Below, piece by piece: positions 45,591-52,916 of a DNA stretch of 64,000 nt. The first letter of the stretch is position 1. Each line of letters starts with the position of its first letter. The stretch spans positions 3,160,001 through 3,224,000 of the forward strand of contig NZ_CP076135.1 of NCBI RefSeq assembly GCF_018736105.1. The letters run 5' to 3'. Source of the DNA: Bradyrhizobium sediminis. Lineage in GTDB: Bacteria > Pseudomonadota > Alphaproteobacteria > Rhizobiales > Xanthobacteraceae. Below the pieces are notes generated by a model that did not search any database, was not told where the DNA came from, and saw only the letters and a program-made list of their open reading frames with translations. The translations under genes and the position numbers were made by a program.

Positions 45591-46871
45591 ATGACCGACC
45601 GTCTTCCCGGTTTCGCCACCCTCGCCGTACATGCCGGCGCGCAGCCCGATCCCACCACCGGCGCGCGGGTGACGCCGATCTATCAGACCACGTCATTCGT
45701 TTTCAATGACAGCGATCACGCTGCCTCCCTGTTCGGACTGCAGGCGTTCGGCAACATCTATACCCGCATCACCAATCCGACCACGGCGGTGCTGGAAGAG
45801 CGCGTCGCCGCTCTCGAGGGCGGCACCGCGGCGACGGCGGTTGCCTCCGGACACGCCGCGCAGGTGGTCGTGCTGCATCAACTGCTGATGCCCGGGGACG
45901 AATTCATCGCCGCGCGAAAACTCTATGGCGGCTCGATCAACCAGTTCACCCACGCCTTCAAGAGCTTCGGCTGGAACGTGGCGTGGGCCGATCCCGACGA
46001 TATCGGCAGCTTCGAGCGCGCCGTCACCCCGCGCACCAAGGCGATCTTCATCGAATCGATCGCCAACCCGGCCGGCTCCATCACCGACATCGAGGCAATC
46101 GCCGCGGTCGCCCGCAAGGCCGGCGTGCCGCTGATCGTCGACAACACGCTGGCGACGCCCTATCTGATCCGCCCGATCGACCACGGCGCCGACATCGTCG
46201 TGCATTCGCTGACCAAATTTCTGGGTGGCCACGGCAATTCGCTCGGCGGCATCATCGTCGACGCCGGCACCTTCGACTGGTCGAAGGACAACAAATACCC
46301 CATGCTGAGCGAGCCGCGTCCGGAATATCACGGCATCAAGATCCAGGAGACGTTCGGCAATTTCGCGTTCGCGATCGCCTGCCGCGTGCTCGGCCTGCGC
46401 GACCTCGGGCCGGCGATCTCGCCGTTCAACGCTTTCCTGATTTTGACCGGCATCGAGACGCTGCCGCTGCGCATGCAAAAGCATTGCGAGAATGCGAAAG
46501 CAGTCGCCGAATTCCTCGCGGGCCATCCGGCGGTGGCGGCGGTGAATTACTCGGGGCTGGCGGGCAACCAATACAACAACCTCGCGCGCAAATATGCGCC
46601 GAAGGGCGCCGGCGCGGTGTTCACCTTCAGCCTCAAGGGCGGCTACGAGGCCGGCGTCAACCTGGTGTCGAACCTGAAATTGTTCTCGCATCTCGCCAAT
46701 GTCGGCGACACCCGTTCGCTGGTGATCCATCCGGCCTCGACCACGCACAGCCAGCTCGACGACGCCGCCAAGATCAAGTCGGGCGCCGGCCCCGACGTGG
46801 TGCGGCTGTCGATCGGTATCGAGGACAAGGAAGATCTGATCGCCGACCTCGAGCAGGCGCTGAGCGCGTAG
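45591..46871 (+). CDS. metY: O-acetylhomoserine sulfhydrylase (aminocarboxypropyltransferase)
   Basis: The 426-aa protein is a PLP-dependent Cys/Met-metabolism enzyme that makes homocysteine from O-acetylhomoserine and sulfide. The PLP lysine lies in [18 protein letters not shown]; other motifs are [42 protein letters not shown] and [14 protein letters not shown]. The length (about 430, longer than cystathionine synthases near 400) favours MetY. The MetZ (O-succinylhomoserine) alternative is less likely. I looked for a SAM-II riboswitch upstream and did not find a convincing one. Confidence 0.93.
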   Translation: MTDRLPGFATLAVHAGAQPDPTTGARVTPIYQTTSFVFNDSDHAASLFGLQAFGNIYTRITNPTTAVLEERVAALEGGTAATAVASGHAAQVVVLHQLLMPGDEFIAARKLYGGSINQFTHAFKSFGWNVAWADPDDIGSFERAVTPRTKAIFIESIANPAGSITDIEAIAAVARKAGVPLIVDNTLATPYLIRPIDHGADIVVHSLTKFLGGHGNSLGGIIVDAGTFDWSKDNKYPMLSEPRPEYHGIKIQETFGNFAFAIACRVLGLRDLGPAISPFNAFLILTGIETLPLRMQKHCENAKAVAEFLAGHPAVAAVNYSGLAGNQYNNLARKYAPKGAGAVFTFSLKGGYEAGVNLVSNLKLFSHLANVGDTRSLVIHPASTTHSQLDDAAKIKSGAGPDVVRLSIGIEDKEDLIADLEQALSA

Positions 46872-46963
46872 ACCTTTCGTCATTCGGGGCCTGCGCTTCG
46901 CTTTGACACAGATCAATGGCAGCGCGGGCCTTCATGACACAAAGGCCAAAAAAGGAAGCTGAG

Positions 46964-47179
46964 ATGTCCGCAACCGAGATCGCGAAGCGTCATTTCCTGG
47001 CGGCTGTTGAAGAGGCGGAAGCGGCCGGGCTGGGTCACGACAGCGTCTGCCGCTCGCTGCTCGGCCTCGTCGTCTCCAAATACCTCGAGAGCAGGAACGT
47101 CTCCGACGTCCAGTCGGAGCTTCACTTCGTCGCCGAGAATTGCGATCCCGGCACCGACTTCATGTTCATGCGCCCCTAG
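46964..47179 (+). CDS. Small conserved protein of unknown function
   Basis: The 71-aa protein (ATG 46964, with AAGGAAGC upstream) starts MSATEIAKRHFLAAVEEAEAAG and is predicted mostly helical and acidic, with the C-terminal HFVAENCDPGTDFMFMRP. I do not recognise a named domain. It is on the same strand as metY, 92 bases after it, and is followed by a secreted Tyr/Gly-rich protein gene. Confidence 0.65.
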   Translation: MSATEIAKRHFLAAVEEAEAAGLGHDSVCRSLLGLVVSKYLESRNVSDVQSELHFVAENCDPGTDFMFMRP

Positions 47180-47284
47180 AAAATCCGGCATTTTGCCGGT
47201 GCCGCGTTAACCCTCGTTCCGCAAATTGATCCCCCGTCCCCCGATAAGATGGCATGCTGCCGGCGTCTGAAACCGGAGCTGACG

Positions 47285-47716
47285 ATGCTGCGCTGGATGA
47301 TGCCGATTGTGGTCGCGACCTTCGCGCTCTCCTCCACTGCGGAGGCCGTCGGCCCCGCCGGCAAGTCGGCCGCGCGGCGCGCCGCCAGCCAATTGCCCGC
47401 CGGCCTTCCCCGCGCAAACTATAAATTCAGGACGACGATCACGCGCGCCACGCCAGCGCCCTACCTGGTCCCGGTCTATGTCACCGACGGGCCCGAGGTG
47501 CCGTTCACGCCGTCGGATGGATACGTGCCGTACCTCCCGCCTGCGGTCGGAGTCGCATGGTGGCCGGGCTACCCGGCGTGGTCAGGCGATTGGGGGCTGC
47601 CCTTCGGCTACGATTATCAGAGCCCCTGGTACACCGGCCCGGAGAGCCGCGAATCGAATCTCCAGTCCTACGGTTACGGCTGCGGCTACGGCTTCTACGG
47701 CTACAGCTATTGCTAG
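47285..47716 (+). CDS. Secreted Gly/Tyr-rich small protein, unknown function
   Basis: The 143-aa protein (ATG 47285) has a signal peptide (MPIVVATFALSSTAEAVG) and a mature part rich in Pro, Tyr and Gly, ending in repeated Tyr-Gly steps with three Cys (SYGYGCGYGFYGYSYC). An ATG at 47249 would add 12 residues with no family support. It resembles short exported proteins seen in Bradyrhizobium; no function is known to me. Low-complexity aromatic tails of this kind often occur in envelope-associated proteins. Confidence 0.65.
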   Translation: MLRWMMPIVVATFALSSTAEAVGPAGKSAARRAASQLPAGLPRANYKFRTTITRATPAPYLVPVYVTDGPEVPFTPSDGYVPYLPPAVGVAWWPGYPAWSGDWGLPFGYDYQSPWYTGPESRESNLQSYGYGCGYGFYGYSYC

Positions 47717-47817
47717 GGCATGTTCCAGTACGTGGCTCATACCCGCGCAGTAACGTGCGGACCGCAAAAAAAGCCGCGGACAATGCCGGGGCTCGAATTG
47801 CCAGAATTCAACAGAAC

Positions 47818-48639
47818 TCAGTACCTGGCCACGACGGGGCCACCGAATTTGTAGTTCAAGCCGACACGGCCGATGTTCTCGGTATATTTGTGCGTAACCG
47901 AGATTTCGCTCCCGACCCCGCAAAGGGCGCAGTTCGGAATGGTTTGAGTGTAGTTGCCGAAGTCCGCATAGAGATACTCCGCCTTCACGGACCAATTGTT
48001 GGTAAATGCGTACTCCACGCCGACGCCCGCCGTCCAACCCACGCGCGTGGTATCGCTGCTGACCGTTGCCACCGAGAAATTTCCGAAAGAGCCGAACGAG
48101 TCGGTGAATTTGGCATTGGTCACCGCCAGACCGCCAGTCACGTAGAACAACGCACGGTCCGCGGCGAAGCCGACTCGCGGGCGCAAGGTGGCGAAGAAAC
48201 GACTCTCGGCAGATGTCCTGAACACGTCCGCCGGATTGATGACCGCGAAACCGGTAACGGCGCGGCTAGCCGTCCCGCCCATGTAACTCGCGTCGGCTTC
48301 GATGCCCGCCACGAAATTGTTCATCTGCCAATTGTAACCGATTTGGCCGCCGCCCATGAATCCACTGGGGTGAACAGTGCCCCGATTGAACGCATCGATG
48401 TCCGCGGCGCCTGCCACCGACCACCCGACAGGATTGGTTGCCGTGGAGACGCGGTCGCTACCCCAGTGATAGCCGGCATGGGCGCCGATGTAGAAGCCGG
48501 TCCAGCTGAACGGCGGAGCGACATACACGGGCGCCTTGGCGGGCAAGCGCGCGGGCAGATCGGCCGCGGAAGCCGATTGGAAAACAAACAGCGCCGATGC
48601 GAGCGCAACGCCCGAAAGGAGAAGCTTGGTTGCAGACAT
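47818..48639 (-). CDS. Outer-membrane beta-barrel protein (Omp25/RopB-like)
   Basis: The 273-aa protein has a signal peptide (LLLSGVALASALFVFQSASA) and then PFSWTGFYIGAHAGYHWG, the common N-terminus of the small rhizobial/Brucella Omp25-Omp31 barrels. Repeated amphipathic strands follow (GGGQIGYNWQMNNFVAGIEADASYMGG; GWTAGVGVEYAFTNNWSVKAEYLYADFG), and the protein ends with Tyr at the last barrel strand (VGLNYKFGGPVVARY). It probably serves as a structural outer-membrane protein. It is monocistronic. Confidence 0.92.
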   Translation of the reverse strand: MSATKLLLSGVALASALFVFQSASAADLPARLPAKAPVYVAPPFSWTGFYIGAHAGYHWGSDRVSTATNPVGWSVAGAADIDAFNRGTVHPSGFMGGGQIGYNWQMNNFVAGIEADASYMGGTASRAVTGFAVINPADVFRTSAESRFFATLRPRVGFAADRALFYVTGGLAVTNAKFTDSFGSFGNFSVATVSSDTTRVGWTAGVGVEYAFTNNWSVKAEYLYADFGNYTQTIPNCALCGVGSEISVTHKYTENIGRVGLNYKFGGPVVARY

Positions 48640-48827
48640 GGCAGTCCCCCTAGCCGGTGTTCTCTATCTGAAGGGGAAACCTACACTCGCTGCAGGCCAG
48701 ACATAGTGCGAATTTGCAACACCTAAGATGAATGCGAATGATCCTCCTGCAAATTGCTCGCAAAAAGCGGCCAACCTGATGGCGGGTCAGATGGACCAGA
48801 CGTCCGGGCTAAGCCAGCGCAAAGCCA

Positions 48828-49937
48828 TCACGCTCTTGCAGAGGGTTCGTTCAGCCGGGGCTGCCCCGCGGGCACACCCACCTTCGGCTGCGCCCGTTCC
48901 GGCTGCGCGGCCAATCGCTCGACCTGAACCACGGCCAATGTCAGCACCGCGATCGCCACGGCCTGATGCAATAGCGCGAGATCGATCGGGACCTGATGGA
49001 GCAGCGTGAAGATGCCCAGCGTCGCCTGCAGGATCATCGTCGCCGCCAGCCACACCGCGCCGCTGACCGCGGATGTCCCGGCGCGCGAGCGGATGGCGTC
49101 GATCGCATGCAGGATCGCCAGCGCCAATAGCGCATAGGCCGTCATCCGGTGCTCGAACTGCACCGTCAGCGTGTTGTCGAACAGATTGCGCCACCACGGC
49201 TCTTCGAAGAACAGCCTTGAGGCCTGCGGAATGAAGGCGCCATCGATCTCCGGCCAGGTGTTGTAGATCCTGCCGGCGCGCAGCCCCGCGACCAGTGCGC
49301 CGAAATAGAGCTGCACGAAGGTCAGCACCAACAGCGCCACGGCGGTGACCCTGAGCCGCGCCGAGACGATCGCAGGCGGCCGCCCGGCCAGCCGGCGCAG
49401 CGTCCAGACGATCGCGGCGAAAATCAGCAGCGCCAGCACCAGATGGCTGGCGAGGCGATACTGTGAGACCTCGGTTCGCTGCGTCAGCCCCGACGCCACC
49501 ATCCACCAGCCGACCGCGCCCTGCAGCGCGCCGAGGCCGAAGATCAGCCACAACCGCCGCTTCAGATCCGCGCCGAGGATGCCGCGCCACAGAAACCAGA
49601 GGAACGGCAACAGATAGGCCGCCCCGATCGCGCGCCCGAGCAGCCGGTGGCTCCATTCCCACCAGAAGATGGTCTTGAACTGGTCGAGGCTCATGCCGGC
49701 GTTGAGTTCACGGTATTGCGGAATGGTCTTGTAGGCCTCGAAGGCCTGCGCCCACTGCGCCTCGCCGAGCGGCGGCAGCGTGCCGGTGACCGGTTTCCAC
49801 TCGACGATCGAAAGCCCCGACTCGGTCAGCCGGGTGGCGCCGCCGACCAGCACCATGATTGCGATCAGCGCCGCGATCGAGAATAGCCACCATCTGACAG
49901 CGGCTCTCGGGGCTTGCTGTGCGGGATTACCGATCAT
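48828..49937 (-). CDS. ctaA: Heme A synthase (CtaA/Cox15)
   Basis: Heme A synthase oxidises the methyl group of heme O to make heme A for aa3-type cytochrome oxidase. The 369-aa protein (start [12 protein letters not shown] at 49937) has eight hydrophobic helices. Heme-ligand His residues lie in [37 protein letters not shown] and LLHQAVAIA. The [21 protein letters not shown] segment is the family signature. The longer in-frame upstream sequence is Arg/His rich and not family-like. It is divergent from the DUF2842 gene by 84 bases. Confidence 0.95.
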   Translation of the reverse strand: MIGNPAQQAPRAAVRWWLFSIAALIAIMVLVGGATRLTESGLSIVEWKPVTGTLPPLGEAQWAQAFEAYKTIPQYRELNAGMSLDQFKTIFWWEWSHRLLGRAIGAAYLLPFLWFLWRGILGADLKRRLWLIFGLGALQGAVGWWMVASGLTQRTEVSQYRLASHLVLALLIFAAIVWTLRRLAGRPPAIVSARLRVTAVALLVLTFVQLYFGALVAGLRAGRIYNTWPEIDGAFIPQASRLFFEEPWWRNLFDNTLTVQFEHRMTAYALLALAILHAIDAIRSRAGTSAVSGAVWLAATMILQATLGIFTLLHQVPIDLALLHQAVAIAVLTLAVVQVERLAAQPERAQPKVGVPAGQPRLNEPSARA

Positions 49938-50021
49938 CGAGGCCACGCTTGAATGAATTGGCGCGCCCCTTATAGTCCGCCCCTCCCCGCGCGCAAGTTG
50001 CGCTACCGCAAAGAATTGCAC

Positions 50022-50237
50022 ATGTCCGCCATGACCATACGCACCCGCAAATTGTTCGGAACCATCGCGCTCCTGGTGCTCGTGGTGGTGTGGTCGCTGC
50101 TGGGAATGACGGTGGCGCAGACGCCGTGGCTGGCGAGTTCCGGACTGCTGCAAGCGATCTTCTATGTCGTGGCCGGCATCGGATGGGTGCTGCCGGCGAT
50201 GCCGATCATCAGCTGGATGGCGCGGCCGGACGCGTAG
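50022..50237 (+). CDS. DUF2842 domain membrane protein
   Basis: The 71-aa protein has two hydrophobic helices ([16 protein letters not shown] and [21 protein letters not shown]) and ends SWMARPDA, as in the alphaproteobacterial DUF2842 family that is often found next to ctaA. No function is established; the constant neighbourhood hints at a link to cytochrome oxidase biogenesis. A second Met ([10 protein letters not shown]) three codons in is an alternative start. Confidence 0.85.
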   Translation: MSAMTIRTRKLFGTIALLVLVVVWSLLGMTVAQTPWLASSGLLQAIFYVVAGIGWVLPAMPIISWMARPDA

Positions 50238-50272
50238 TACTCACTATTGATGGTCAGTGAGTCGCTTGTTGC

Positions 50273-50382
50273 CCATGCTTCGAGACGCTCGCGATGCTCG
50301 CTCCTCAGCATGAGGTTGTTGTGTATCAACAAGTTAGACCTCATCCTGAGGAGGCCGCGAAGCGGCCGTCTCGAAGGATGGC
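50273..50382. repeat. Second copy of the palindromic repeat pair
   Basis: Unit one (50273-50316) has ends CCCATGCT / AGCATGAGG around TTCGAGACGCTCG...GCTCCTC; unit two (50340-50382) has ends CCTCATCCT / AGGATGG around GAGGAGGCCGCGAAGCGGCCGTCTCGA. The cores are those of the pair at 44734-44833 but in the opposite order. Confidence 0.85.
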
Positions 50383-50409
50383 TGCATTACCGATTTACGA
50401 TTCCAGGTA

Positions 50410-51456
50410 CTAGGACCTTCGGGCCGGCTTGACCGGAGCGAAGGGAATCCCCGAAAGCATCACCCGCATGATGCGCAGCGAACGCTGCCGTCCGTCCCAG
50501 GCGATGCGCGGCAGCGCGTGCAGGTTGGTGCCGCCCTCCGCCTGAACGATGCCCGGTATCGTCGACGCGGCGCTGGCGAAGCCGGCCTGCTCGGCCATCA
50601 CCACATGCTTGCGGGCAAACGCGGTACGACCGCCGAACGGATAGGCGAAATGCCTGACGTCGCGGCGGAACGCGGCTTCGGCGACCGCCCTCCCCATCGT
50701 CATCTCGCGTTCCGCCTCGGCGTCTTTCAGGTTCGACAGCGCGAGATAGTTTACCGTGGCGCTTCCGATCGTGACATTGGGATCGGCGGCGAGCTTTGCG
50801 AGGTCGCCCCAGTCCATCGTCGCCTCGCGCGTCAGCGCCGCGAGGTTGACGGAGTATCGCCTGCAGAGATCGTTGATCGCGTTCGAAAGATCGGCCGGCG
50901 CCAGCGAGCGCATCCAGCCCCAGAGAAATTCGTAGAGCTGATATTTTTCGGACCTGGCTCCGATGTCGAAGCGCAGCTCCTTGCGATCGATCACCAGGCT
51001 GATCCTGCTCTCGCGCGCGATGATTTCCTCGAGCGCGAGCCACCATGCCTCGCCGAGGCGGTCCGGGAACGCGGTCGGCAGGTAAATCGTGAAGGGCACG
51101 CCGTGCCGCGACAACACCGGATAGGCCGACGCGATCAGATCCTTGTAGCCGCCGTCGAAGGTCAGGCACACGAACCGCCGCGGCGTGGGGGACGTCACCG
51201 CCCGGTGGCAGACCTCGTCCATCGAAACGATGTCAAACTTCCAGCGCTTCAGCGCCCGGATCGTCCGGTCGAGGAATTTGGGGGTGATCTCGTATTCCCT
51301 GCGCGGCTGGAAGCGGACGGCGCGCCGCGGGCGCACCCGCTCGAAGCGCAGAACCGCGCCGGCGCCGCCGGCCTTACGGCCGCTCAGCCACGGCTGCCCG
51401 GTGAAATAGGCGAGTTCCAGCCTGAGGCTCGTCAGCAATCGGTTTTCGGATGACAA
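50410..51456 (-). CDS. Polysaccharide deacetylase (CE4/NodB)-fold protein lacking metal ligands
   Basis: With the TTG start at 51456 (behind GGGGAA; ATG 51504 is the alternative) the protein is 348 aa. It has a NodB-like fold, with motif 1 CLTFDGGYKDL, the equivalent of motif 2 TIGSATVNYLALSNL, HFAYPFGG for motif 3, and ALPRIAWD near the C-terminus. In active deacetylases motif 1 is TFDDG and motif 2 SHTxxH; here the metal-binding Asp is Gly102 and both His are Ala233 and Tyr237. The catalytic-base Asp101 remains. So the standard metal-dependent reaction seems impossible and a binding or structural role in polysaccharide handling is more likely. It starts the exopolysaccharide locus. Confidence 0.82.
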   Translation of the reverse strand: MSSENRLLTSLRLELAYFTGQPWLSGRKAGGAGAVLRFERVRPRRAVRFQPRREYEITPKFLDRTIRALKRWKFDIVSMDEVCHRAVTSPTPRRFVCLTFDGGYKDLIASAYPVLSRHGVPFTIYLPTAFPDRLGEAWWLALEEIIARESRISLVIDRKELRFDIGARSEKYQLYEFLWGWMRSLAPADLSNAINDLCRRYSVNLAALTREATMDWGDLAKLAADPNVTIGSATVNYLALSNLKDAEAEREMTMGRAVAEAAFRRDVRHFAYPFGGRTAFARKHVVMAEQAGFASAASTIPGIVQAEGGTNLHALPRIAWDGRQRSLRIMRVMLSGIPFAPVKPARRS

Positions 51457-51588
51457 ATTCGCGTTCCCCAGATGCAGCCGATCCCGCCCCCGCCGCAGCT
51501 GCATTGTCCTTACTCTTTGTTGACATTTCTTTGCAAAGGTCGGCCCAAGCCGAAAAGTGTAAATAATCCCCTACAAACAGGTTTTACG

Positions 51589-52782
51589 ATGACCATGGCC
51601 GCCGCGATCGAAAGCCGAACGGCGGAAGCGCCGGCATCAATGCAAACGAACCGCATCGCCAGCGTGGATATTCTCGGCGACCTCGGCCAGGCCGAAGCCG
51701 TCTGGCGCGGCCTCGAAGATGCGCGGCAATTCTCGACGTCCTATCAGCGCTTCGATTTCCTCGCGCCCTGGCAACGCCAGGTCGGCGCGCGCGAGGGGCT
51801 TCGCCCGTTCATCGTGATCGCCTATGACGCCGAACGCCGGCCGCTGCTGCTGCTTCCGCTCGCGCTCGGCCACGAGCACGGCGTCCGCACCGCCTGCTTC
51901 ATGGGCGGCAAGCACTCAACCTTCAACATGGCGCTGTGGGACCGAGACTTTGCCGCCGGCGCCACATCGGCCGATCTCGACGCGCTGATATCGGCGATCC
52001 GCGCCCGCGCCGAGGCCGATGTCCTGGCGTTGACCCAGCAGCCCCTGAACTGGCGGGATCTGCCGAACCCGATGGCGCTGTTGCCGCGCCAGTCCTCCGC
52101 CAATGACTGCCCGCTGATGACGATCGTCCCCGAGGAGCCGCCGACGGCGCGGATCTCGAATTCGTTCCGCCGCAGGCTCAAGGGCAAGGAACGCAAGCTG
52201 CAGGCGCTTGCCGGCTATCGCTATCACGTCGCGGCCGCGGATACCGACGTCAGGCGGCTGCTCGACTGGTTCTTCCAGATCAAGCCGCTCCGGATGGCGG
52301 AGCAGAAGCTGCCCAACGTGTTCGCCGACCCCGGCGTCGAGGATTTCATCCGCGACGCCTGCATGGCGAAGCTTGCCGGCGACGGTCACGTCATCGACAT
52401 CCACGCGCTGGAATGCGACGACGAGGTCATCGCGATCTTCGCCGGCGTCGCCGACGGCCATCGCTTTTCGATGATGTTCAATACCTACACGCTGTCGGCC
52501 AATTCCAAATACAGCCCCGGCCTGATCCTTATGCGCGAAATCGTCGACCATTACGCCGGGCGCGGCTATCGCGCGCTCGATCTCGGCATCGGATCGGATG
52601 AATACAAGAGGCTGTTCTGCAAGGGCGACGAGCCGATCTTCGACAGCTTCATCCCGCTCAGCCTGCGCGGCAAGCTGGCGGCGACCGCGATGTCGGGCGT
52701 CAACCGCGCCAAGCATCTGGTGAAGCACAATCCGGCACTGTTCGAGCTGGCGCAAAAGCTGCGCGGCGCGTTTCAGCGCTGA
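51589..52782 (+). CDS. CelD/BcsL-type GNAT acetyltransferase
   Basis: The 397-aa protein (ATG 51589) matches the CelD family of GNAT-like proteins in cellulose and exopolysaccharide gene clusters. The C-terminal half contains HALECDDEVIAIFAGVADGHRFSMMF, NSKYSPGLILMREIVDHYAGRGY and DLGIGSDEYKRLFCKGDEP, the typical FemAB/GNAT fold end. It probably acylates sugars of the polymer or their lipid-linked precursors. It is divergent from the deacetylase-like gene by about 132 bases and converges with the GumC-like gene. Confidence 0.88.
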   Translation: MTMAAAIESRTAEAPASMQTNRIASVDILGDLGQAEAVWRGLEDARQFSTSYQRFDFLAPWQRQVGAREGLRPFIVIAYDAERRPLLLLPLALGHEHGVRTACFMGGKHSTFNMALWDRDFAAGATSADLDALISAIRARAEADVLALTQQPLNWRDLPNPMALLPRQSSANDCPLMTIVPEEPPTARISNSFRRRLKGKERKLQALAGYRYHVAAADTDVRRLLDWFFQIKPLRMAEQKLPNVFADPGVEDFIRDACMAKLAGDGHVIDIHALECDDEVIAIFAGVADGHRFSMMFNTYTLSANSKYSPGLILMREIVDHYAGRGYRALDLGIGSDEYKRLFCKGDEPIFDSFIPLSLRGKLAATAMSGVNRAKHLVKHNPALFELAQKLRGAFQR

Positions 52783-52815
52783 TTGAAAACTGGCTTTCCT
52801 TCGTTCGTCGTTTTT

Positions 52816-52870
52816 CGTCATGGCCGGCAAAAGCGCGAAGCGCGTCTTCGCGCTTTTGCCGAGCATGACG
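52816..52870. repeat. Palindrome between convergent polysaccharide genes
   Basis: CGTCATGGCCGGC at 52816 and GCCGAGCATGACG at the other end flank a strong inner hairpin AAAAGCGCGAAG...CTTCGCGCTTTT. It lies between the convergent stops of the acetyltransferase (52782) and GumC-like (52917) genes, where it could act as a two-way terminator; the outer ends resemble a common Bradyrhizobium repeat. Confidence 0.75.
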
Positions 52871-52916
52871 AGTTTGCCGTGAAGTGCCGCTTCGTTGACT
52901 GTCTCGAATGTGCCGC

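Noticed and set aside
45439-45658. Possible gene remnant on the minus strand with two overlapping frames between the CoA-binding gene and metY
   Set aside because: The frames read as protein-like pieces but I recognise no family, and most of the region overlaps the metY start; not enough to call a pseudogene.
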